A DNA stretch of 64,000 bases from Paramacrobiotus metropolitanus (GCF_019649055.1 NW_026570233.1:1054001-1118000); one strand, 5' to 3'; positions 48,292 through 58,415 are shown, counted from the stretch's first letter. Numbers and translations: made by a program. Notes: generated by a model from the sequence alone, not told the origin.

Positions 48292-50472
48292 ACTCGTACG
48301 GAAGCTTATACGGTGGACTGCCAACAGTGCAGGAATAATGCGACAAGGGACAACAACAGATTACCCTGCGCACAATGTATCGTATTCTTTACAAACGAAA
48401 GGGTTACCGGCACTGGACCGCAACACAGAGCTCAGGCAGCGGCACTTTACATTAATGTTGTCGCTGGTAACTTGAGCGCATACCGGTACCTGGCCGGCAG
48501 AGAATATCTAGTCGACCAACTAGAGTCGCATGAACAGGACAATCTGGCCACCATCCAGCGACAACGTACTCGCGACCCGACATGGCAAGGAACTCGACCA
48601 CCAGTCCTAACAGATAGACTGTGGGAGTACCGTCAGCTGCAAGACGCTAACCGCCAATTGGAGGATCAAAAGAGGATCAAAGAGGTCGACGAACGAATCG
48701 CCTCGATGAAACCCCATCCCCCACCGACCGACTATGCACCAGAAATAAAGATTCGGTTACCGGCACCCACGCAGGGTCGCTCGGATAGCGAACAGCTGAT
48801 TCACGATGTACGCGACGTCTTCGTTGGAGATCCACACCGACCATTGACGAGCACATCGGTGACGATGATGATGAATATGCCGGACGGAACCCAACAGCCA
48901 GTTACCCTTGTTCCGGCGACTCAGGAACAGTTGATGGCAATCCCACACAGGGCAACGCCAGTGGTCACACAGGCCCGTCCAACTGTCTCCCAGCAGATCC
49001 CTCAACACGGAACTCGGACCCAATCGGCGGCTCAACAGCAGCAGCGCCGATCTAGCAAAAACCTAGCGGGACACGACCTTCGACATAGAATTGGTCCAGT
49101 TGATCTTCGAGACAGAATCGAAGAGCAACGAGCTGTCATCCGCCAGGTCGGAAAAGAGCCGACCAGACCTCCACCAGGAAAACGCACTGGATCTGGAGAA
49201 ACAGGAATTGGACTTACGGTCGACTTAACAAATAAGTCGAAACGCAACTTCGTCCCACCCGAACAGCACCCGGAAGCCCATCAGGCAGAACCGGCAGCGG
49301 CAGTCCAAGTTGAACCAGCAGCTCAACAAGAGCAAATGGACGTCGATGTGGCCGACCAGATGGCACAACTACCACAAGTGGAAGTGCCGGCCCGGGAAGA
49401 TCCTCGGTACGACCATGCCCGACGACAGGGAATTGAAGTCGTAATGCCACATCCGACCGAACGAACAAATCACATCATGAACGTCATGAACTACGAGGAA
49501 CGGAACCGACCACAAGTCTGGCGGATGGTAGAAAACCTTCGTCAATTCCTCGTCCGATCTGGATACCAGATGCTGCTCGAACAACACCAATGGCAATCGG
49601 ACTTCAACATGTCTGCGCACACAGCACAGAATGTTGAACATCCGTACACCAGATCGAATGCGTTACCGTCGATGACTGACCCGGTTTTACTGAACGTACC
49701 GCTATACAGCCCGGACGGAACGCGTGCGAGCCAACTAGGAGCTCGGGAATACTCCCATGACGAGTTGGAAAGTATTGCCCAGTTCGTCATAACGGACGCA
49801 CATCCAGCCTTCATAATTACCGCGGCTCGGGCAGCGCTGGATCTAACCCAGTACCTTCCAGAAGGGGAGATCGACATGGCCCAAGACGGAGTCACGGCAT
49901 TCCTGCGATTCATTTTCGCAGCCCGGCTTGGCAATTACTTTTGCCATTACACCCTGTACGGATTGTACCAGAACGAAATGATACCAGCGGCCTTGGAAAC
50001 TCTTGTAGCCCAACTTGGCACACCAATGAGAAGCGTAATCCTCGCCGTCTGGATGCGCGATTTACTGTATACCCACGAACGGTATGCGACAAAGTATGCC
50101 TTTCGTGAGGATCACGTAGATCCCAGCGACGATGCAACTCGATTCATCAGCTGGTACCGCCAAAGGAAGACTTTGCCTAGCGGATTCAACTCATCGCCCT
50201 ACGAACCTTGGATGTCGGACGACATAGCACCCGGCGCACGACCGTATGCGCTGCGGCTCCGGAAACAGGCGGCCAGGGAATCGAAGAAGGGCAGAGCGGA
50301 TTGCCCCGGCCAGGAGACGGACGAGACCGACGAGATGTCTCAACGGAGTGGCCTGGCAACTTGTAAACCCAAGGACTCGAACATTCGGCCACACTACCGA
50401 CCCCGCCCGGACGATGATGAGGAAGAAGATTACTTCGGCGGCGACAAACCCGTCGAAGTCCCACTCAGTTAA
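48292..50472 (+). CDS. ORF7: zinc-motif protein of unknown function, no own ATG
   Basis: The frame is open from 48289 to the stop at 50470. There is no ATG before about residue 130, so it most likely begins by splicing onto an upstream exon at 48292, which is exactly in phase. Near the start a C-x2-C-x12-C-x2-C motif (CQQC...CAQC) could bind zinc. A Gln/Arg/Pro-rich region follows, then about 300 residues that look globular and mostly helical (IMNVMNYEERNRPQVWRMVE, then FVITDAHPAFIITAARAALD and LETLVAQLGTPMRSVILAVW), then a basic/acidic tail. It occupies the env position, but I see no signal peptide, transmembrane helix or furin-like site, so I do not call it env. Confidence 0.75.
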   Translation, partial: TRTEAYTVDCQQCRNNATRDNNRLPCAQCIVFFTNERVTGTGPQHRAQAAALYINVVAGNLSAYRYLAGREYLVDQLESHEQDNLATIQRQRTRDPTWQGTRPPVLTDRLWEYRQLQDANRQLEDQKRIKEVDERIASMKPHPPPTDYAPEIKIRLPAPTQGRSDSEQLIHDVRDVFVGDPHRPLTSTSVTMMMNMPDGTQQPVTLVPATQEQLMAIPHRATPVVTQARPTVSQQIPQHGTRTQSAAQQQQRRSSKNLAGHDLRHRIGPVDLRDRIEEQRAVIRQVGKEPTRPPPGKRTGSGETGIGLTVDLTNKSKRNFVPPEQHPEAHQAEPAAAVQVEPAAQQEQMDVDVADQMAQLPQVEVPAREDPRYDHARRQGIEVVMPHPTERTNHIMNVMNYEERNRPQVWRMVENLRQFLVRSGYQMLLEQHQWQSDFNMSAHTAQNVEHPYTRSNALPSMTDPVLLNVPLYSPDGTRASQLGAREYSHDELESIAQFVITDAHPAFIITAARAALDLTQYLPEGEIDMAQDGVTAFLRFIFAARLGNYFCHYTLYGLYQNEMIPAALETLVAQLGTPMRSVILAVWMRDLLYTHERYATKYAFREDHVDPSDDATRFISWYRQRKTLPSGFNSSPYEPWMSDDIAPGARPYALRLRKQAARESKKGRADCPGQETDETDEMSQRSGLATCKPKDSNIRPHYRPRPDDDEEEDYFGGDKPVEVPLS
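49220..49240 (+). repeat. ACAAA hairpin, 8-bp perfect stem
   Basis: 5' arm TCGACTTA, loop ACAAA, exact complementary 3' arm. In ORF7. Confidence 0.9.
49603..49638 (+). repeat. ACACA hairpin, 14 bp with C-A mismatch
   Basis: GC-ACACA-GC, C-A mismatch, TCTG/CAGA, one bulged G on the 5' side, then an 8-bp lower stem with 5' arm TTCAACAT. The longest member, in ORF7 coding sequence. Confidence 0.9.
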
Positions 50473-50500
50473 GATCGAGTTCCCACATTGGAACTCGATC
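50473..50500 (+). repeat. 11-bp perfect hairpin at the ORF7 stop
   Basis: Starts on the base after the stop codon. 5' arm GATCGAGTTCC, loop CACATT, exact complement. The loop equals that at 39029-39034. Confidence 0.9.
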
Positions 50501-51205
50501 CCCCCCTACTTCGAACAAACTAAGGGGACTCAACGCCGAGAAACGGCACGGTCAAGAATCGACCTGACGGAGAAACAGCACCGTCGAGAAACGACTTCGG
50601 AATGGACATTTTTCTTTAGTTTTTCTTTTTCACAGAAACCGACTAGCCATGTATACGGCGGACGTCAACGATGACTTTTGCCAGAGCGCCGACTACACAA
50701 GTTGGCCGGATTCTTCGGTTTGACCCGGACACGAGTGGTTAGACCTGACAAGCCGGCCTTTTCCACCGTTCCGGTACGTCTTCCGAGGAATCCCCTGGAT
50801 AGAACTGGGCAAACCGACCCCAGTTCCCCAGTATGGCACTTGCAGATCGCAATCACATCTGCTCACATAGCAGATCAACCACGTTCTGCGACCATCGGAG
50901 CCAACAGAAGCCCCAATCCGCGTTACATGGAGCCGACCGATAGTTACATGGTACACATCACACCATTAACCACGACCGGCTAGGAAGAATACTCCGGCCA
51001 ACCGACTCCGGAGCATAGACCGAGAGGATTACGCTAACGTGGCGCTGAATACGCCGCTGCGTGCTCAGCACCATGTTTGCCAAGCACCCGTGGCCAACTT
51101 CGGAACCGGGTAGCCGAGCAGCTTTCACTATTGTAAATAGCGGAAATCCCTCGGCCGAGCCGCCAACAGTGCAGGAAGACTCGGATTTGACTATAAGTAT
51201 TCGAG

Positions 51206-51222
51206 CCGACCACAAAGGTCGG
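51206..51222 (+). repeat. ACAAA hairpin, CCGACC stem
   Basis: CCGACC-ACAAA-GGTCGG, perfect 6 bp, noncoding. Confidence 0.85.
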
Positions 51223-51286
51223 TTGCGCAAGCCGATCACAAAGTCGGAACTGCAACGAAGCACATCGTCGAACCACGTTTAACCAC

Positions 51287-51313
51287 CCTAGCCGATCACA
51301 TAGGTCGACTAGG
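51287..51313 (+). repeat. ACATA hairpin with C-A mismatch
   Basis: CGATC-ACATA-GGTCG (one T-G wobble), C-A mismatch, outer CCTAG/CTAGG: 10 pairs, noncoding. Confidence 0.85.
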
Positions 51314-53270
51314 TATACGGCAGCCGACCACACAGGTCGACTATAACGGCCAACAGAAGTCGCCCACGAAGAATGGACGGAAGCCAGCAGTGGGTACGTG
51401 GCAGCCTAACCGGATTCTCCGTTGAACCCAGACCTACAGGCTCTGTACCTGGCATCCAATCGAGTCTCCCCCGGACGACATCGGGTAAACCAGCCGATTC
51501 ACCGGTGACCACGACTACGCGCGTCTCGAACGTGCTGCCATTCCCTGAAGAGGAACAGCGACGGTGATTTGGATACCGGTGTACCAACGACTCCGCCGCG
51601 ACCTGCTTCCCCATGTCTTCAATGGAACATCCTAGGCAGACTGAGTCAGAATACTCGGCCCGCACCCCCTTAATGAACCCCCGACGACGATGACCACTTG
51701 CCCGCAACAGTACCGGCCAATTGGGCAGCGTCACCGGCAAAGAATAATTTCCCCGTGGACGTGAGTCGTCTACCCCCACGGAAGCGGCTAGGCGTCTCAG
51801 GTTCGCGGCAAAACAAAAACGGAAGAATCGGATCTGATGACCTCAGGGACTTGCATGTGCATGAAGTTTAAAATCAAAAGAGCTCGGCAACCGGGGCCAC
51901 AAAGACCCTTAGCGTTGTAAGCGAGCACAATTGCATGACGAATCGCCAGTCACTCGGCCAACAGATGCCAGAAGAAGTCGCGACTGTGCGAGACTCGACC
52001 GCCCAGAGGTATAACCAGCCAACAGTAGCCTGGATCCGACCCAGAGTCTATGTCAGGAACCACAGAAGGAACGGAGTTGTGCTGCCGAACATCCTTCTGC
52101 CAGTCAACACTGACCGAAGGATGTCCGAACACCGGAGACCCGGCCAACTGTAGCCGCAGGCACAGAACTCCTAAAGTCGGAAGCTACCAGATGGAGGTCG
52201 GAAGTAAACGACAACAGGTCGGAAAAGGAACTAGAAGTAGGAAATCGACCTCCCTGCGGAAGCGCCTACCCTTTTGACGGATGAACACAAAGTTTATCCG
52301 ACCTAAGGAAGTCGGAAAATAGCCGACCTCAGAACTTTGGCATGAATAACCGACCTCAAGTCGAAGTCGGAAACCCAGTCAACATGACCGAAGACGATTG
52401 GTCACTGTTTGTGGTGGATGAATTCGACCTGAACGCACTTGTTTAGCCCCACATGGGCATGTTATTGCAGGTTAACCCTAGTCGACCACCGACGGATAGG
52501 ATGACCGACCTCGACAGTAGGTCGGATAACAACGGAATATACCGGATGGAAGTCGACTGGACACTTCCATCGAACAAACCCACGATTTCCGATCGGACCT
52601 TCGAGCCAGTTCGACTCGGATTACTTCAAACCAGGCTCGTGGTAGCAGATTAAACGGTTGTAACCGACCACTTTTTGAACGGAACTGCTGTACATGACGA
52701 CCACAAAGGCCGCATGACTTACATACAGTTTTTTCCGACCTGAACTTTAGCAATTCGGAACATAGCCGAATTTCCCCCAGCCGCCGGTCGACTCACCGGT
52801 AGGCCGACCTTGGTCAAACCGACCTTGGTCCTATTCCTTATTCAGAGAGGATGCCTCGGCATTTGCATCTGCAACAGTGCCTCTCTATCCCGAACGGATG
52901 GATACGAGTCGGAAGTAAGTGTTTAACCGTGCTTATCCGACCTCGGTGAATGTAACCGGTTACGACGGGTAACCCGGGAACTGATGCCCCGGACCCAATT
53001 TTACCGGATGAAAGTGGACAGGAGACCCCGTGGAGACTCAACTGCCCCGTGGACGTCATCCTAGTCGGAATAGGACCCCCGGACAGATTTTGGCATTATT
53101 TTTTTTAGCATTTCTCCTAACAAACGGAATTGTATTTTTTCTAGTTTGATCTCTTTGACAGATCTGTTTTGTAACCGCTTTTGCTCACTGGAATTGTGAT
53201 TAAACTTTATTTACTTTCTTTCGCGCTGCATAAACTTTCATTACACTTTTTCTTTTCACATTGTTCTCCG

Positions 53271-53723
53271 ATGCCAACAGAAGCAAGAAGCCAGCCAACA
53301 GATGCATCACCGGTCCAACGAAACGCCCGAGCGGCTTCCGGATTTCTCGGCCGTGAGTGGCTTCCACTCATGGGTTCGGAAGTGAAGAAGGGACGGTCGA
53401 CCAGACACCGGACTCCCACTGCCAGAGGACGCGTACCGGCGACCCTACATGGGTCCAACCGGAGAGTTGTGCGGTACTGGTGCGGTACCGAGTCGGAGCA
53501 TCCTTCGCAGGAGCTCGGATTCCCGCCCAGAGGCATGTCAGAGGCCCACGACTGCGCCTGGTGCGTACGGTCCACACAGGACGTACTTGCACCATTGCTT
53601 GCCGTTATCGCCTCTCTCGCTGTACGTACGTGTGCTGCTGCACTGCACTCATCCGCTGAAGCGGATATACGCAGCGCATACACTGAGCCACACTTGCTCT
53701 CTCGTTCCTCTCTCGCAGTATGA
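53271..53723 (+). CDS. ORF8: doubtful small ORF running into the 3' LTR
   Basis: ATG at 53271 opens about 150 codons (MPTEARSQPTDASPVQRNAR...), rich in Arg/Ser/Thr and ending within the 3' LTR. It follows the third TTTGACAG acceptor-like site. No domain. A last-exon product as in some retroviruses is possible, but a chance ORF is equally likely. Confidence 0.3.
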   Translation: MPTEARSQPTDASPVQRNARAASGFLGREWLPLMGSEVKKGRSTRHRTPTARGRVPATLHGSNRRVVRYWCGTESEHPSQELGFPPRGMSEAHDCAWCVRSTQDVLAPLLAVIASLAVRTCAAALHSSAEADIRSAYTEPHLLSRSSLAV

Positions 53724-53974
53724 CTCAGCGTTCATACGCTCGCGTTGGATAGAGTCCAGTCTGCGCATCATCACACAGCTGATGGCACACAGCACGTGCT
53801 TGCCGGCAGTTGCTTCTTTCACGCCTTGAAGACGCTCAAGAACCCACTTTAGCACACACTTGCTAGTAGCCATCACTGCTTTTGTTCTTGCTTTCCTGCT
53901 ATCACGCAGCATTGTTCCCCCTTTATTTGTACAATAAAGCATCACTCGTGATCTCCTCGTGCTTGTCTGTTACA
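53536..53974 (+). repeat. 3' LTR (439 bp)
   Basis: TGTCAG...TGTTACA, AATAAA at 53933-53938. The sequence just upstream (CGGATTCCCGCCCAGAGGCA) is not a clear polypurine tract. Confidence 0.92.
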
Positions 53975-53978
53975 CCAC
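53975..53978. repeat. Target-site duplication, right (CCAC)
   Basis: Matches 26072-26075. Confidence 0.8.
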
Positions 53979-54152
53979 CGTGCCGCCTTTATAAGGCACC
54001 ACATAGCGCGTCTGACCACCGTTTCGGCCGATATGCGAAACGATTAGTATGTCCACCAAGCGCCGAGTGTAACATGGCTTATACGGTTACCGCGTTATTA
54101 CAGCGCAATCACATTTGCCATTGAAGCACACGTCGTGCTTTATTGGATACTT

Positions 54153-54849
<697 letters not shown>

Positions 54850-57580
54850 AGAAAAAATTCATAACTCTAACATGGAAAGTCTACGGGACGTCAAAAACCA
54901 GTTAACGAGCGCAGTTAAGTGAGTAGCCGCCACCTGGCGCAGGTTGTGTGGCTCTGCTCAGTCTGCTGGTTTTACCGTAACGGCGAAGAAGTACGGCTTC
55001 AGCTTGCAACACATTATCCCGTTCGTACTTCGTAGTGAGTTCGTTTAATTTTCGTGTAAATTTTCGAAGGTAAAAGGCACACTTTTCAACTTTGAAGTGT
55101 GTTCGGTTGTCATTTGCAGATTTTTGCAAAACGTACTGTAAAAAACTACACATAGTTATCTGTAGCTATGTATCTGACAGCTATTCCCGATTTCCCGTTA
55201 TTAAATTTGAGGGCAGGCACACGCGGAGTGTGCTTGCCCTCAATAGTTTGTGCAGCCCTCAGTTTGTGCAGCTGCTGCAATAGTTTCGCAATGTAAATCT
55301 GTGGAAATTGCTGCAAGTAAAAACTGAAAAAAACCGGGAAATTTTGTGTTTGTTATGTTCGGTTTTTGTAAGCTTAAAAACTTCTTGCGAGCTATGCCGC
55401 CGTTCGGGTTTCGAACCTCATGTTACCCAATCTGATAGCTTCATAGCAGCTGTGACCCCGGGCAACGCAAACCAGCGGATCTCGCTAAACAACATGCGAG
55501 ACATTCTGCATAGTGCTTCGTAATTCTGTGGCACAATAATAACACAATCCCGAATTTACACAAATTAAAAGTACACAGCAATCTTAGGATTGGCGAAAAT
55601 GGAAAATTTGATTTGCTTTTTGTGTTTTCTGAATTGCCCTTTCAATCCACAAGTAGACGTGGAAAACTGAAAGCTAAAAGTAAAGGCGATCACTCCGTTA
55701 CAGACTTTTAAAATCTTTTGTTTCGACTACGACCGTTCACGACCGTTCTCACTACGCTCACCCCGTGCACTACATTGCGTACCATTTACCCGGTAAACTA
55801 CCTTTTTGGTTTTCGCCTTTCACCGTCCGTTATGGTCCGACGTGGGAAAACACTTGGCAGTGTTTCCTGCACAATAATTTTACTATCTTTGAAAAGATGT
55901 ACGCGTGATTTTAATACCTAAATTTCAGAAATTATTATTCTTATAAATCCAACAATAAATTCTTTTGAATTTGATCAGAAATTATTCCGAACTGTATGTA
56001 AAGAAATTCATTGCGCGAAAACATAATAATTATTGGTATTTCCTCTGACTGTTTAAAGTAGCAGCATTTACGAAACACATACTATTTTGAAAACGAAAAT
56101 GAATGTACAGTACAGAAATATTTTGAAAGCAAGCATGTGTGGTGAAAGCAAATGCAAATATCAAGCGAAGGTAATTTTGATTAGGACCGTTGGGCCAGGC
56201 AGTAAAAGTAAGTAAGTAATGAACGGAGGGAAAAGTAGTAAGAGTACCGACAGTTTCAAAGTTTTTTGTGAACCGAAAATAATACGAGTACGATTGAAAG
56301 GCATTGCGGAAGTGCTGAACCGAGTCGTCAAATTAATCATTTATTTTTAAAAGTTTTAAACGGTGCCACAGCCCAGTGTTTTTGGTTGTTCCGCTGGCTG
56401 TTCATATTAACACTGACTGCTGATTTAGTACGTATTTATCACGATGGTGGTATTATTAACGAATATAAGTACTGTACGATTGTAGTACTGTACGAGTAGG
56501 TCTCCATAGTTCGTGCAGTTATCAGCCGCCGCGCAATTTGCGCGGGGTCCACTAGTTATTATTATAGTTGAAAATCTTATAACAATATTATACTGTAATG
56601 TAATGTTACGAATTGCCTATCCCGGAGAAGTGGACATTTACTGTCTGGTAATACAACATAATAAATTAAATAAGTACTGTACAGTAACACCAGTGTTTTA
56701 CGGCTTAGCTTGATGGCGAATAATGTTGTAGAATGTAGGGAAATAACTTTGTTAAGTAATTCTAATAATTACAAAACCTATTATAATAATTATGATGTAC
56801 TGGAACAGTTATTTGCAACCTATATTATTTATTGAGAATTCGTTCAACGACAAAAAAGCACAGAACGAAAAGGTAATACGAAAGTCGACGCAGAATGATA
56901 ATTCTCTTTTAGTAATGGGTACCGATAATTTTTTTTACTGAATATACTTTATTTTTCAGTATATACAAAGCGAGCTTCGCTCAACCGATAATTTATCTGT
57001 CTGCTACCGTAACAAGGTACCGCTATAAGCCTACAAAAATTACCTACGTAGCCAGCCCCGTGTGAATGAGGAAACCGTCTTCGCGTTCTATTGTTACCGG
57101 TACAGTCTACCGCTATACGTCTACGCGCAGATGGTAATAGTGAATACCGGTAGTCTGAACTGCCAGACTAAGTAAACAACGAGTAGGTCGGTCAAAGCCC
57201 AGTAGGGCAAGTTAAATCCGAGATCTTGTCGCGAAGATGGTTTCTGTCTGAGACACTGGAATTCTCTCAAGTGGATGTACCTGTCCTGGTCTGTACTGTA
57301 TATAACACACCTTCATCCTGCTATGGGAGTACGTGTTCACACTTGTCATCCATTCTGATGCTGACACCTGACAGTGGAAGCGCCTGTTGCACTGCACAGC
57401 ATTGACAGGTTCTTACAAGTGAAACTGTGGAAGTGTTAAACCAACGGAACGATATAACAGTGTTAATCTAAACTCGATAGATTTGATGACAAAACGGCCT
57501 GTGGAATGTGCTCAGTGGAGTGTGCACTGTGCAGTTATCACTTTGCAGCCGCCCATATGCACGTTAGCCGGATGTGGTGA
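54850..57580. other. AT-rich sequence without recognised genes
   Basis: 2.7 kb, no coding exon or RNA gene that I can support. One perfect-looking hairpin at 55207-55243 (16-bp arms starting TTGAGGGCAGGCACAC, one mismatch, loop GCGGA) may be an element terminus. Confidence 0.6.
55207..55243. repeat. 16-bp hairpin
   Basis: Arms TTGAGGGCAGGCACAC and GTGTGCTTGCCCTCAA, one internal mismatch, loop GCGGA. Confidence 0.85.
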
Positions 57581-57588
57581 GTCACTGG

Positions 57589-57867
57589 TAGAGCTGGCAA
57601 ACCGTACTGAATTTCAATACGGTTACGTACGGTTTCAGCTTACGCCTCTACGGCTACGGTACGGTTACGGTAGAAATAACCGGATTTACCGTACCGTATA
57701 CCGTATACGGCAGTACCGTATACGGTTCGCCCATGTTAAAACTTGAATTTTGGCTTACGGTTACGTACGGTAAGTCATTTACCGTAGCCATTTCCTATAC
57801 GGTTACGTACGGTTTTACCGTACCGTATACCGTATACGGTAGTACCGGGTACGGTTTGCCACCTCTA
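57589..57867. mobile_element. hAT-like MITE, 279 bp
   Basis: Terminal inverted repeats TAGAGCTGGCAAACCGTAC and GTACGGTTTGCCACCTCTA, with flanking 8-bp duplication GTCACTGG (57581-57588 and 57868-57875). The TGGCAAA end and 8-bp duplication are typical of hAT elements. The inside is made of direct and inverted TACGGTTACGTACGGT and TACCGTATACGGTA words. No transposase. Confidence 0.88.
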
Positions 57868-57875
57868 GTCACTGG

Positions 57876-58406
57876 TGACTCGAGCCTGCCAAATGCCGGC
57901 AACTGGAGGAATGATGAAATTTTGATGTTATAAGGAAATGTCGATGTTTTCAATTATTATAAAATTACGTTGTACCACAGGTGAAATAAAACAAACTGGA
58001 GGACGCTAGTCTTGCGTATCACACATGCGATGGCGATGTCTGCATAATACTTCTTGACGATAACTGCTTCACTGTTTTTTATATTTTACCTTTTTACTTC
58101 TTATGTTTCATAAATTTAATCGGTTACTTTAGGTTGAAAACCGCTAAGAGTAGTTTCCTTGGTACGCACCTAAGGAACCTCAGAAAGCATAAGAAGTGTT
58201 GGCAAAAACTGAGTAACCACGTACGCTAAAGCGAAAGATGTTAGAGGCACGACAGCCTGCGTGGTAGATACGCCACTTTGCGTATGCGTACCAACGCACA
58301 CACGCTGATGTGTAAGATTTTGGTAAAGAAATCTGTATATTATTTGGACGTACAAGATCCGCCTTTGGTCTGTCTTGTGGTTTGCTTAGCCAGTATAAGC
58401 GTTGAG
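57876..58406. other. Upstream flank of the YR retroelement
   Basis: Noncoding; the left terminus of the retroelement probably lies here but I could not match it to a right-hand repeat. Confidence 0.4.
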
Positions 58407-58415
58407 TATAAAAGG
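58407..58415 (+). promoter_or_regulatory. TATA box of the YR retroelement
   Basis: TATAAAAGG about 130 bp before the first long ORF, followed by a pyrimidine-rich likely start region (CATTCCCTTTCGC). Confidence 0.6.

Larger units (their letters stand above)
50501..53270 (+). other. 3' noncoding region of the giant element
   Basis: 2.8 kb with no convincing ORF but dense in CGAC/GTCG words and hairpins. Examples: 7-bp ATCTGCT stem with loop CACAT (50857-50875), ATGGT/ACCAT plus GTTA/TAAC (50943-50970), CCGACC-ACAAA-GGTCGG (51206-51222), CCGA..TCGG with outer GTTGC/GCAAC (51222-51256), CCTAG..CTAGG around an ACATA loop (51287-51313), and CGACC-ACACA-GGTCG (51325-51339). A third T-rich TTTGACAG acceptor-like site ends at 53161. 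Confidence 0.7.
26076..53974 (+). mobile_element. Giant Ty3/Gypsy-type LTR retrotransposon, 27.9 kb, with four extra large ORFs
   Basis: Bounded by related 440/439-bp LTRs and a CCAC target duplication, so both ends belong to one insertion. Order: LTR, PBS, 0.76-kb leader, gag, protease ORF, pol, ORF4, ORF5, ORF6, ORF7, 2.8-kb noncoding region, possible ORF8, LTR. RT, RNase H and a DD35E integrase after RT define the Ty3/Gypsy order. Typical elements of this group are 5-10 kb; here over 12 kb of extra ORFs follow pol. No env-like signal peptide or transmembrane protein is visible. All large ORFs are open except the Gag N-terminus. It lies on the same strand as the host gene. Confidence 0.93.

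Noticed and set aside
48292-50472. ORF7 as an envelope gene
   Set aside because: It sits in the env position, but no signal peptide, hydrophobic membrane span or cleavage motif is visible.
26076-53974. Large DNA virus or Polinton integration
   Set aside because: The LTRs, 4-bp target duplication, PBS, Gag-RT-integrase order and lack of DNA polymerase B, ATPase or capsid genes point to an LTR retrotransposon.
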